DNA from: Anaerolineales bacterium
GTDB taxonomy: Bacteria; Chloroflexota; Anaerolineae; 4572-78; J111
Reading direction: 5' to 3'
DNA: 64,000 nt
Assembly (NCBI GenBank): GCA_020634855.1
Contig: JACKAU010000010.1
Coordinates: 124,001 to 188,000 of the forward strand
Positions 43,320 through 50,605 of this stretch are shown piece after piece (position 1 is the stretch's first letter; each line of letters starts with the position of its first letter). Below the pieces are notes generated by a model. The model was not told the DNA's origin. It saw only the letters and a list, made by a program, of their open reading frames with translations, and searched no databases. A program made the translations under genes and the position numbers.

Positions 43320-43955
43320 ATGAAACGAAATATTGCCTTATTTCTAGCCGCTGTCTTAACCACCATCCTGGGTATCACCATTTTTGTAACGGCCATCGCC
43401 GCTGTGACTCAGCCGGCTGAAGCGGACCAGCCCAACCTGGTCGAGGTCAAGGACCAGCAAATTGTCACCGAACCGACCCCGGATGTGAGTCAGCAATTGG
43501 AGGCGGCTTTCCAAGCCCGTGAGGCGACCTTACAAGCCCAAATCGATCAGCGGCAGGCGGCTATCGATGAACTGGACCAAACGTCTCAGGCCAAAATTGC
43601 TGAATTACAGGATCAGTTAACCGCTTTGCAGGCTCAGATAGAGCAGACCACAACCCGGATTCAAGCGTTACAAGCAAACGGAGCCAGTCTCCAGCAAACA
43701 ATGCAAAACGACGCCGCGACGTATGAAACCGAGTTGGCGACAATGCAGCAGACTGAGGACCAGCTTCGCGCCCAGTTAGATGACGTGACCAGCCAACTGA
43801 ATATGGCCTACAACGACATCGCCCAGCAGCAGCAGGCTCAGGCGGCGGCGGTGGGAAGCAGCAGCGGTGGCGGCGGTCATGATGATGACGATGACCACCA
43901 TGAAGAACACGAGGATCACGATGACGATCACGGCGAACATGAAGACGATGACTAG
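43320..43955 (+). CDS. Membrane-anchored coiled-coil protein with His/Asp/Glu tail
   Basis: A 211-residue protein. A membrane helix (~5-28) is followed by an acidic linker and a coiled coil (~55-175: QARQ, QAQIDQRQAAIDELDQ, ALQAQIEQTTTRIQALQ). The last ~30 residues begin SSSGGGGHDDDDDHH and are almost all His, Asp and Glu. This is a typical low-affinity metal-binding tail for Zn, Cu, Ni or Fe. The ApbE gene starts 8 bases inside its 3' end in another frame. AGGAG lies upstream of ATG 43320. The paralogue directly upstream lacks the tail. Confidence 0.82.
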   Translation: MKRNIALFLAAVLTTILGITIFVTAIAAVTQPAEADQPNLVEVKDQQIVTEPTPDVSQQLEAAFQAREATLQAQIDQRQAAIDELDQTSQAKIAELQDQLTALQAQIEQTTTRIQALQANGASLQQTMQNDAATYETELATMQQTEDQLRAQLDDVTSQLNMAYNDIAQQQQAQAAAVGSSSGGGGHDDDDDHHEEHEDHDDDHGEHEDDD

Positions 43956-44928
43956 CGCTCCAACGCGTCAATCGACCTGGCGCTGGACCCGGCATGATTT
44001 CCGGGCGATGAATACGAATGTGGCGGTCGAATTGCTCTCGGATCGAACCAACTGCCGCGAACTGGTGCTCGATGTAGAACGGCTGTTTGCCAGCGTCGAA
44101 CGGCGGCTGTCTCGCTTCAAGCCGACCAGCGAACTGTCTCAACTTAATACAGCGCCGCAAGACGTATTCGCCGCCAGCCCGATCTTGATCGATGCCGTTG
44201 AGGTCGCGCTGTGGGCGGCGGATGCCACCGCCGGGCTGTACGACCCGACCTTGTTAGACGCGTTAGAAAACGCCGGCTACGACCGCAGTTTTGAGCAAGT
44301 TGAATGTCCAGAGCCGTTGTCTGTAAGCGCTCCGGTGTTAGCGTCCAACTCGGAACCGGTGGCCCCTCACTCCCGGCCGCTCACCTTTCGCTCGATCCAG
44401 GTCAACCGCGCTCGGCGGCAAATTACCCGGCCGGCCGGCTTACGGCTGGATTTGGGCGGCATGGGCAAAGGCTGGACGGTCGATCGCGCCGCTGACGCGC
44501 TGCAAGGGCTTGGCCCCTTTCTAATCAACGCCGGCGGCGATCTGTTTGCCTACCACTCGCCGCCGGGAACAAACGGCTGGCCGATTGACATCAGCCACCC
44601 CTTGAACCCGGAACAAACCGTGGCCCAAGTTGAACTGCATCACCAGGCGCTGGCCACATCCACCATCGCCCGGCGACGGTGGCGGCACAACGGTCAGGTG
44701 AAACATCACCTTATCGATCCGCGCACCGGCCGCCCGGCTCAAACCGACGCCCTCTCGGTTTCGGTTACGGCCCCTCGCACGGTCATCGCGGAGGTGTATG
44801 CCAAAACCGCCCTCATCCTGGGCGTCGAACGCGGTCTGGCCTTTTTGCAGAGCCTGCCTCATATTGAAGGGTTGATCGTCGCCGCCGATGCCTCAGTCCA
44901 CCAAACCAACAAATTTAATTCGATTTGA
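43948..44928 (+). CDS. apbE: FAD:protein FMN transferase (ApbE family)
   Basis: A 326-residue enzyme that attaches FMN from FAD to a Thr/Ser of extracytoplasmic redox proteins. Family blocks are present: FRAMNTNVAVEL, RLSRFKPTSELSQLN, TAGLYDPTLLDAL, GLRLDLGGMGKGWTVDRAAD, FLINAGGDLFAY, LATSTIARRRWRHNG, HHLIDPRTGRPA and VYAKTALILG. No signal peptide or lipobox is seen, so its location is uncertain. ATG 43948 fits the family N-terminus and overlaps the stop of the coiled-coil gene; the open frame before it runs through the His/Asp-tail codons and is not credible. No FMN_bind target with an SGAT motif was recognised in the window. Confidence 0.93.
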   Translation: MTSAPTRQSTWRWTRHDFRAMNTNVAVELLSDRTNCRELVLDVERLFASVERRLSRFKPTSELSQLNTAPQDVFAASPILIDAVEVALWAADATAGLYDPTLLDALENAGYDRSFEQVECPEPLSVSAPVLASNSEPVAPHSRPLTFRSIQVNRARRQITRPAGLRLDLGGMGKGWTVDRAADALQGLGPFLINAGGDLFAYHSPPGTNGWPIDISHPLNPEQTVAQVELHHQALATSTIARRRWRHNGQVKHHLIDPRTGRPAQTDALSVSVTAPRTVIAEVYAKTALILGVERGLAFLQSLPHIEGLIVAADASVHQTNKFNSI

Positions 44929-44970
44929 GAATTAGAAATTAAAATGACTTTCTCAACGCCCCATAGTGCG

Positions 44971-45022
44971 TATTGTGTAGTGCGTATCAATGACGCGCCG
45001 CCATAATACGCACTACACAATA
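44971..45022. repeat. Inverted repeat of the TGCGTATTG(C/T)GTA type
   Basis: TATTGTGTAGTGCGTAT (44971-44987) and ATACGCACTACACAATA (45006-45022) are perfect 17-bp inverted arms with an 18-base loop. A related copy lies at 48152-48212. Such elements look like non-autonomous dispersed repeats. Confidence 0.75.
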
Positions 45023-45087
45023 GGCCCACCCTACTAAAATGAGGCAGTTACTAATCCTTATTCCTACCTAAAAATCCGGAGTAATCC

Positions 45088-45537
45088 ATGACAACGATGA
45101 TTTCTTATCCAAAACGCAGGAAGTTAACCCATAAGACCCGGTTGGCCCTAAGCGCTCTAAGCCTGGCGGGCTTTCTGGGGGGGTGGAATCTGATCGGTCG
45201 GCTGGAAAATCAAACCGTGCAGGCTGAAGAACCGCCGACTCCCACACCCTCACCCACGCCGACAGCTACACCGACTCGCTGGCCGACAATTATCCCATTG
45301 AGCGATGCGCCCCCCATTCCCACCTTGCGGCCAACGATGGTCATCCCCAACGTGCCGTTGCCGGATACATCACTGTCGAACCCTAACGTTGATCTGCCAA
45401 CTATCGATCTGGCGCCTTTACCCACCTTGGCGCCCATGGCCACGTTGGCTCCTTTACCTGAACTGCCGGCACCCCCACCGCCCCCGCCGCCGCCGCCGGC
45501 CCCATCGTCCCATAGTCGCCGCAGCGGTGGCTCTTGA
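45088..45537 (+). CDS. Membrane-anchored proline-rich protein
   Basis: A 149-residue protein with a basic N-terminus (YPKRRKLTHKTR), one hydrophobic segment (~21-38, LALSALSLAGFLGGWNLIG) and a long extracytoplasmic Pro/Thr/Leu region (TPTPSPTPTATPTRWPT, repeats of TLAPLPEL/PTLAPMAT). It ends in nine prolines and a basic SSHSRRSGGS. No enzymatic domain is seen. It may be a wall-spanning spacer or anchor for the neighbouring membrane redox protein. GGAG lies 9 bases before the ATG. The next gene begins 18 bases downstream. Confidence 0.75.
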   Translation: MTTMISYPKRRKLTHKTRLALSALSLAGFLGGWNLIGRLENQTVQAEEPPTPTPSPTPTATPTRWPTIIPLSDAPPIPTLRPTMVIPNVPLPDTSLSNPNVDLPTIDLAPLPTLAPMATLAPLPELPAPPPPPPPPPAPSSHSRRSGGS

Positions 45538-45554
45538 GTCAAAAGGAGAAACCT

Positions 45555-46367
45555 ATGACAACCCTTTCAAAATTATCGAATCAAACGTCTGGCAAAACCT
45601 TGCTGAACATCATGTCCATTGCTTTGGGGGTGATGGTGGGTGGTATTGTCAGCTTGGCCCTCTTGTGGCTGTGGTTACAGTTCCAGGCCGGGCCGGCCCA
45701 AAGTTATTTAGGCGCGGCCAGCGCGTATCTTTGGCAGCTTGTCCCAGCCGGTTGGCAGCTTGCGGCGCTCGACCAGGCTCAACTCATGGGGCTGCCTTTA
45801 ACCGGAGAGACACCGGCCTTCTGGTATATGGCTCGCATCGGGGGGATCATCGCTTACCTGCTGCTGTGGCTGTCGGTGGTGTGGGGTTTGGTGATGAGTA
45901 CCAAAATCTCGAAAAGGATCACGCCGCAATTGGTCTATGGCTTGCATGAGTTTTTAGCCTTGTTAGCCCTCGGCTTTATGGCTTTGCACAGCTTTGTCTT
46001 ATTGGGGGACAGTTATTTCGATTTCACGATCTTTAGTTTGGCTATCCCTTTCACCGCGCCCTACGAACCGCTGTGGACAGGCGTCGGTACGATTACATTT
46101 TATTTGAGTTTGGTACTGACGGCCAGTTTTTACGTTCGTAAACGGATCGGCCACAAGATTTGGCGCGCGCTGCACTATGTGACCTTCCTGGCTTACGCTC
46201 TGGCGTTGGGCCACGGCTTGATGGCCGGCTCCGACAGCGATACCTCCGTCATGACGTTTGTCTATTTGCTGACCGGTTTGAGCGTCCTGTTTTTGACCTA
46301 CTTCCGCCTGTTTACACTCAAATCAAAATCAAATCGAAAGGAGGCTCGACGGCCTATAAACATTTAA
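45555..46367 (+). CDS. Ferric-reductase-like transmembrane protein
   Basis: A 270-residue integral membrane protein with about seven helices. The core ARIGGIIAYLLLWLSVVWGL, LHEFLALLALGFMALHSFVL, IWRALHYVTFLAYALALGHG and TYFRLFTLK fits the ferric-reductase-like or MsrQ/YedZ cytochrome b fold. Histidines in two helices (LHEF...ALHSF; LHYV...LGHG) are placed to ligate two haems. It lacks a cytoplasmic FAD/NAD domain. ATG 45555, with AAGGAG 5-6 bases upstream, is preferred to an in-frame TTG at 45534. With ApbE nearby it suggests transmembrane electron transfer to a flavinylated or haem partner. Confidence 0.85.
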   Translation: MTTLSKLSNQTSGKTLLNIMSIALGVMVGGIVSLALLWLWLQFQAGPAQSYLGAASAYLWQLVPAGWQLAALDQAQLMGLPLTGETPAFWYMARIGGIIAYLLLWLSVVWGLVMSTKISKRITPQLVYGLHEFLALLALGFMALHSFVLLGDSYFDFTIFSLAIPFTAPYEPLWTGVGTITFYLSLVLTASFYVRKRIGHKIWRALHYVTFLAYALALGHGLMAGSDSDTSVMTFVYLLTGLSVLFLTYFRLFTLKSKSNRKEARRPINI

Positions 46368-46383
46368 GTTAGTTGTGGTGTTT

Positions 46384-46411
46384 TTCACAAACCTTCACAA
46401 CTTCTTCACAA
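46384..46411 (+). promoter_or_regulatory. Three TTCACAA direct repeats, response-regulator-type site
   Basis: TTCACAA occurs at 46384, 46394 and 46405, spacing 10 and 11 bp, so all lie on one helical face. A dyad TTATGAT-GAA-ATCATAA follows near 46418. The Met-rich protein gene begins at 46498. The TTCA core matches the repeats at 40439 and 42689. Confidence 0.6.
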
Positions 46412-46497
46412 TGTGGAGTTATGATGAAATCATAAAGATCAAGTCGTGATGATCTTAACTCAAATGAACATTAATCACATTGTGAAGGAGATAAATC

Positions 46498-47349
46498 GTG
46501 AAGAACAAAAGTTTAGCGATCATTATAGTTGGAATAGTTGTTTTGGCTTTAGCTCTTGTACTCTTAACGCCTGCGGCGTTTGCATATGGTTCACAAAATG
46601 GATACGGTCTTGGGCTTAATCAACTCGTTGGTGAACCCGGCTCGAGAATGGGTCAAGGTCAAGGTATGATGCAAGATGGCGCGATGATGCGCGGCGGCGG
46701 CCGAGGCCAGGGTCAAGGCCGAGGTATGATGCAAGATGGCGCGATGATGGGCGGCGGCCGAGGTCAAGGTCAAGGCCAGGGTATGATGCAAAACGGCGCG
46801 ATGATGCGCGGTGGCCGAGGCCAGGGTCAAGGCCAAGGTATGATGCAAAACGGCGCGATGATGCGCGGCAGCGGTCAAGGCCAGGGTATGGGTAATAATG
46901 GGGCCGGCCTGGGCTTAGGTGCACCGGAAGTGTCGATGATGACTGTGGTGGCCGACCAGTTGGCGATTGACCAAGCGACATTGGTGGCCGAACTGCAATC
47001 CGGCAAAACGATGGCCGAAGTCATTACCGCCCACGGCGGTAACGTGGATACTATTGTCGATGCCTTCTTAGCTCCTCGGGCCGACCAACTGGCCGAAAAA
47101 GTGGCGAATGAAGAGATTACCCAAGTCCAAGCCGACTCCTACCTGGCGATGATGAGAGCTAAAGTGACTCAAGAACTGAATAGTGAATGGAGCGCCGGTC
47201 AGGGACATGGGCCAGGCAACGGCAGCGGTACCTGCGACGAGTTCGTTGACGAAGATGGCGACGGCGTCTGTGACAATGCCGGAACCGGCCACGGGCAGCA
47301 AATGGGTCGTCAGGGCGGCGGTCGGATGGGTGCAAGCCAGTGGCAGTAG
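46498..47349 (+). CDS. Secreted Met/Gly/Gln-repeat protein with DUF2680-like domain
   Basis: A 283-residue secreted protein. The signal peptide spans ~1-30 (IIIVGIVVLALALVLLTPAAFA). Residues ~50-135 carry four ~18-20-residue repeats of type GMMQDGAMMRGGGRGQGQG, giving many Met-Met pairs as in copper-binding proteins. Residues ~145-225 (VADQLAIDQATLVAELQSGK, ANEEITQVQADSYLAMM) resemble the YckD/DUF2680 helical domain. Near the C-terminus CDEFVDEDGDGVCDNAG is an EF-hand-like, calcium-binding loop flanked by Cys. GTG start with GAAGGAG 7 bases upstream. A Gly/Met/Gln-rich loop also occurs in the sensor of the kinase at 50602. Copper or other soft-metal binding is inferred. Confidence 0.82.
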   Translation: MKNKSLAIIIVGIVVLALALVLLTPAAFAYGSQNGYGLGLNQLVGEPGSRMGQGQGMMQDGAMMRGGGRGQGQGRGMMQDGAMMGGGRGQGQGQGMMQNGAMMRGGRGQGQGQGMMQNGAMMRGSGQGQGMGNNGAGLGLGAPEVSMMTVVADQLAIDQATLVAELQSGKTMAEVITAHGGNVDTIVDAFLAPRADQLAEKVANEEITQVQADSYLAMMRAKVTQELNSEWSAGQGHGPGNGSGTCDEFVDEDGDGVCDNAGTGHGQQMGRQGGGRMGASQWQ

Positions 47350-47566
47350 GTTTGCCCTCAAGTAAAATCAGCCGTTCTCCAGCCATCCTTTGTTAAACTG
47401 CGGCGGTCTACCGAAAATAATTGAATAATTCAAAAACATTGGACCGGCGCTTAGTCAGTCCAATGTTTGCGTTGTCTTAGAAAACTTGAAAAAACGTTTT
47501 CGTTTATGTTTGACCTATTCATTTAATAACTTTTGCTACACGATTCGAAACTGGAGAAAATCTGAT

Positions 47567-48091
47567 ATGTTCACAAAAAAAGGGATATTTAAAGGTTTGG
47601 CCTGGGCGCTGGTCGTTGGCGTCGTCGCTCTGGTCGCGATTCAATTCATCCCGGTCGATCGATCTAACCCGCCGGTGGTGGCCGAACCCAACTGGGACTC
47701 GCCGACTACACGCGCTTACGCGGAACGGGCTTGCTTTGACTGCCATAGTAATGAAACCAAATGGCCCTGGTACAGCTATGTCGCGCCCATTTCCTGGTCG
47801 GTCGCCGACCATGTGCATGAAGGCCGTGCCAAGTTCAACCTGTCCGAGTGGCCTTCCGGCGAAGGCGACGAAGCAGCCGAAACCGTACAAAGAGGCGAGA
47901 TGCCGCTGTGGGAATATACCTTAATCCACTCCGAAGCCCGATTGTCGCAGCCTGAACTCAAAGAATTCGTGGCCGGTTTGCAGAAAACGTTCGGTTCGGA
48001 GGAAGGTGAAGAGGCTGAGAATCGCAGCGACCGGCCGCACGCCGAATCCGATGACGAAGCAGGTGATGAGGCAGGCGAATCGGATGAATGA
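47567..48091 (+). CDS. Haem-binding domain protein with CxxCH motif
   Basis: A 174-residue membrane-anchored protein. The N-terminal helix (~10-30, LAWALVVGVVALVAIQFIPV) is followed by the haem-binding domain typical of small anchored c-type proteins: CFDCHSNETKWPWYSYVAPISW gives the haem c site CxxCH, and WSVADHVHEGRAKFNLSEW follows, with EMPLWEYTLIHSEARLS later. The tail (~140-174) is strongly acidic. ATG 47567 has GGAG 11 bases upstream; an earlier in-frame ATG would add a non-family extension. It probably passes electrons outside the membrane within the local redox cluster. Confidence 0.87.
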   Translation: MFTKKGIFKGLAWALVVGVVALVAIQFIPVDRSNPPVVAEPNWDSPTTRAYAERACFDCHSNETKWPWYSYVAPISWSVADHVHEGRAKFNLSEWPSGEGDEAAETVQRGEMPLWEYTLIHSEARLSQPELKEFVAGLQKTFGSEEGEEAENRSDRPHAESDDEAGDEAGESDE

Positions 48092-48151
48092 TGGTGTTAT
48101 ATAGTAAGTTGTTAGGGTGAAAATGAAATAAATTATCCATCTGATGTAGTG

Positions 48152-48212
48152 CGTATTGCGTAGTATGTATCAATTTTACTACACCACTACGGAATACGTA
48201 CTACGCAATACA
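48152..48212. repeat. Second inverted repeat of the TGCGTATTGCGTA type
   Basis: CGTATTGCGTAGTATGTAT (48152-48170) pairs with ATACGTACTACGCAATACA (48194-48212) with two G-U-compatible mismatches and a 23-base spacer. It resembles the element at 44971-45022. Confidence 0.72.
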
Positions 48213-48277
48213 ATTGTTTAAGCAGATTGGATAATGGTCGCCCATTTTCAATAAAGTTTGTTTGATCTTTAAAGGGT

Positions 48278-48862
48278 ATGATGATGGTCAACAAAACTAA
48301 AGCCAATTTCTGGCTCGATATGGTGCTCTTAACTCTATTTGCCACAACGGCGATAACCGGGTTACTCTTATGGCTGATCGTGCCCGGTGGGCGAGACAAC
48401 CAAGGGCTGACCTTTTTGACCTTGACTCATTACGATTGGAATGAAATCCACGTTTGGGCTGGGATCGGTATGCTCATCGGCTCGATGGTTCATTTGGTCT
48501 GGCATTGGCAGTGGATTTCTTGCATAGCGGATCGCATTTTCGGTAAGGTGGCTCAGCAAGCCCGGCTCAATTTCTGGCTCGATGTGCTGCTGTTCACCTT
48601 TTTCCTACTGGTCAATGTGTCCGGGTTACTGGTTTGGTTCGTTTTACCGAGCGGTGGATTTCAAGGCGGGCGCAACGCATTCTATAATATGACTATCCTG
48701 GCGTTGACGCGCCAAGACTGGCGCGATCTGCATCTGTGGACGGGCGTGACACTCACCATCGTTTTGATCGTTCACCTGGTATTGCATTGGCGTTGGATCG
48801 CGTGCGTCATCCGGCGCTATACTAAGGCGGCGCTTTGCCGACCGAAGGAGTGTACTGCTTAA
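48278..48862 (+). CDS. Membrane protein with tandem DUF4405-like cytochrome b domains
   Basis: A 194-residue integral membrane protein made of two similar halves. Each has NFWLD-LL-F, a GLL-W-V-P-G turn, an LT--DW--LH-W-G helix and HL-LHW-WI-C (residues ~8-90 and ~98-185). Paired histidines on the helices fit haem b binding, as expected for DUF4405-type cytochromes. ATGATGATG at 48278-48286 leaves the exact start open; the third ATG has the best spacing from AAAGGG. It lies between the haem-binding protein and a small membrane protein and probably forms part of a quinone-linked electron path. Confidence 0.82.
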   Translation: MMMVNKTKANFWLDMVLLTLFATTAITGLLLWLIVPGGRDNQGLTFLTLTHYDWNEIHVWAGIGMLIGSMVHLVWHWQWISCIADRIFGKVAQQARLNFWLDVLLFTFFLLVNVSGLLVWFVLPSGGFQGGRNAFYNMTILALTRQDWRDLHLWTGVTLTIVLIVHLVLHWRWIACVIRRYTKAALCRPKECTA

Positions 48863-48883
48863 CGACAGCAGGTCAAAATTCTC

Positions 48884-49282
48884 ATGGCTGTAAAAAAATC
48901 AAAAGGTCAATATTTCACTATCGAACGACTAATCTTCATCGGCCTTCTGGTTGTTGGCCTGCTGCTCATGGGCTTCTTTGGCCTACGAGCCGCGCGTTCA
49001 TACATTCGCATTCAGCAGACCGGCCTCGAACCGGGCGTAACCGATGTTGAGGCTATCCGGGGCTGGATGACTGTCCCCTATATTGCTCAAGCCTACCAGG
49101 TGCCGGAGTCGTTCATCTTCGAGCAGCTCGATATTCCTGCCGAGGGTAATCGCAAGAAAAGCTTGCGAGATCTCAATCGCGAACAGGCCTCGGGCAACCC
49201 AGGCGCGTTGACAGAGGTGGTCAAAACGGCTATTCGCCACTATCAAGCGGAGAACCCACCCACGCCGGGAGGTGATCCGTGA
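48884..49282 (+). CDS. Small membrane-anchored protein, cytochrome-partner-like
   Basis: A 132-residue protein with a basic N-terminus, one membrane helix (~16-38, LIFIGLLVVGLLLMGFFGL) and a soluble domain (~50-115) with DVEAIRGWMTVPYIAQAYQV and PESFIFEQLDIP. This block looks like a small helix-turn-helix-type fold seen next to membrane cytochromes; I know no function for it. The C-terminus overlaps the DedA start by 4 bases, so the two are co-translated. Confidence 0.75.
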   Translation: MAVKKSKGQYFTIERLIFIGLLVVGLLLMGFFGLRAARSYIRIQQTGLEPGVTDVEAIRGWMTVPYIAQAYQVPESFIFEQLDIPAEGNRKKSLRDLNREQASGNPGALTEVVKTAIRHYQAENPPTPGGDP

Positions 49283-49911
49283 CCGACATCAACGTCACCG
49301 ATTTCCTGCTCACGGCTATTATCAACTACGGGGCTCTGGCTTTTGGCGTGGCTTTAGTTCTGGGGGCGTTGGGTGTGCCTGTACCTGGCACGTTGGCCGT
49401 CATCGCCGTCGGGGGCTTTGTGCGGCAGGGGGTTATCGATTGGCCCAGCGCCGCCATATTTGGTTTGGCCGGAGCCGTGTTAGGCGACAGCCTGAGCTAC
49501 GGCCTGGGACGGTTTGCCGGGGATTGGGCCGAACGTCGATTTGGACAGTCGTCCGTCTGGCAGAACGCCCAAACGACCTTTAACCGGCGCGGCGGGGCCG
49601 CCATTTATTTAACCCGTTGGTTGTTAACCCCCATTGCGTTGCCGATCAATCTCATTGCCGGCGGCAGCCGCTACCCATTTTGGCGCTTCTTGATTTATGA
49701 TCTGAGCGGCGAAGCCACTTGGATTGTTCTCTTTGGCGGATTAGGGTATGCTTTTGGCAGTCAATGGGAATTGATCAACCAATTCATCAGTGATTTCAGT
49801 GGTCTGTTGGTCGGTATTGTGATTTTTGCCGGCGGCGTCTATGGTCTGTTTCGCTACCGGCAGCGTAAAGCGGCATCGGCCCGCAGGGAGGCAGTCGCGC
49901 CTCGAGGTTAA
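49279..49911 (+). CDS. DedA-family membrane protein
   Basis: A 210-residue integral membrane protein of the DedA/SNARE-associated family (undecaprenyl or phospholipid flippase-type proteins). Typical parts are GALGVPVPGTLAVIAVGGFV, FGLAGAVLGDSLSYGLGRFAG, FNRRGGAAIYLTRWLLTPIA and GGSRYPFWRFLIYDLSGEAT. About five membrane segments are visible. GTG 49279 overlaps the previous stop, and the response regulator follows after 1 base. Its presence inside the redox cluster suggests a link to membrane energetics or envelope stress. Confidence 0.9.
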   Translation: MTDINVTDFLLTAIINYGALAFGVALVLGALGVPVPGTLAVIAVGGFVRQGVIDWPSAAIFGLAGAVLGDSLSYGLGRFAGDWAERRFGQSSVWQNAQTTFNRRGGAAIYLTRWLLTPIALPINLIAGGSRYPFWRFLIYDLSGEATWIVLFGGLGYAFGSQWELINQFISDFSGLLVGIVIFAGGVYGLFRYRQRKAASARREAVAPRG

Positions 49912-49912
49912 T

Positions 49913-50605
49913 ATGGTTCGCATTCTGGTTGTTGACGACGATCAAAAAATCGTGCGGTTAGTTCGGTCCTATCTGGAACAGGCCGGCTACCAAGTCCTGA
50001 CCGCCTTCGATGGCGAAACCGCGCTGCACACCCTGCGCCGCGAGAAACCTGATCTGGTCGTACTCGATTTGATGCTGCCCGACCGCGACGGTTGGGATAT
50101 TACCCGTATTATTCGGGCCGATGCGACGCTGGCCCCCACGCCGGTGATTATGCTCACCGCCCGCGTGGAGGATGCCGATAAGCTGACCGGCTTGGAGTTA
50201 GGCGCCGACGACTACATCACCAAACCGTTCAACCCTCGCGAGGTGGTGGCCCGGGTGAAAGCCGTTTTGCGCCGGACGAGTACCGGGGGCGCACCGCCTC
50301 AACTGTTTCAGTTCGACTCGCTTCGCATCGATCTGGACCGCCACGAAGTTCTGCTCGACGGGCAGCCGCTCGAACTGACGCCGACCGAGTTCGATCTGCT
50401 CAAAACTCTGGTCGAGCACCCCGGCCAGGTCTTTACCCGGCTCAAACTCATCGAAAACGCGCTGGGCTACGGCTACGAAGGCATGGAGCGCACCATCGAC
50501 GCCCACATCAAAAACCTCCGCAAAAAATTGCAGGTCAGCGCCGACAGTCCGATCTATATCGAAACGGTCTACGGCGTCGGCTACCGGCTGCGAGGTGAGG
50601 GGTGA
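49913..50605 (+). CDS. OmpR-type response regulator
   Basis: A 230-residue response regulator. The receiver has D8-D9, phospho-acceptor D52 (LVVLDLMLPDRDGWDI) and ITKPFNPREVVARV. The winged helix (~130-230) has PLELTPTEFDLLKTLVEHP and IDAHIKNLRKKL, ending TVYGVGYRL. ATG 49913 has GAGG 6 bases upstream and the family start MVRILVVDDD. It is one base after the DedA stop, so regulator and envelope genes share a transcript. The kinase gene overlaps its stop by 4 bases. Confidence 0.95.
   Translation: MVRILVVDDDQKIVRLVRSYLEQAGYQVLTAFDGETALHTLRREKPDLVVLDLMLPDRDGWDITRIIRADATLAPTPVIMLTARVEDADKLTGLELGADDYITKPFNPREVVARVKAVLRRTSTGGAPPQLFQFDSLRIDLDRHEVLLDGQPLELTPTEFDLLKTLVEHPGQVFTRLKLIENALGYGYEGMERTIDAHIKNLRKKLQVSADSPIYIETVYGVGYRLRGEG

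Noticed and set aside
43867..43947. Upstream extension of ApbE reading through the His/Asp-tail codons
   Set aside because: It is a frame-shifted reading of the coiled-coil protein's tail, giving a run of Met and Thr; the ApbE family starts near 43948.
44971..48212. CRISPR or mobile-element boundary signals
   Set aside because: Only two inverted repeats of different length, no spacers, no cas gene and no transposase nearby.
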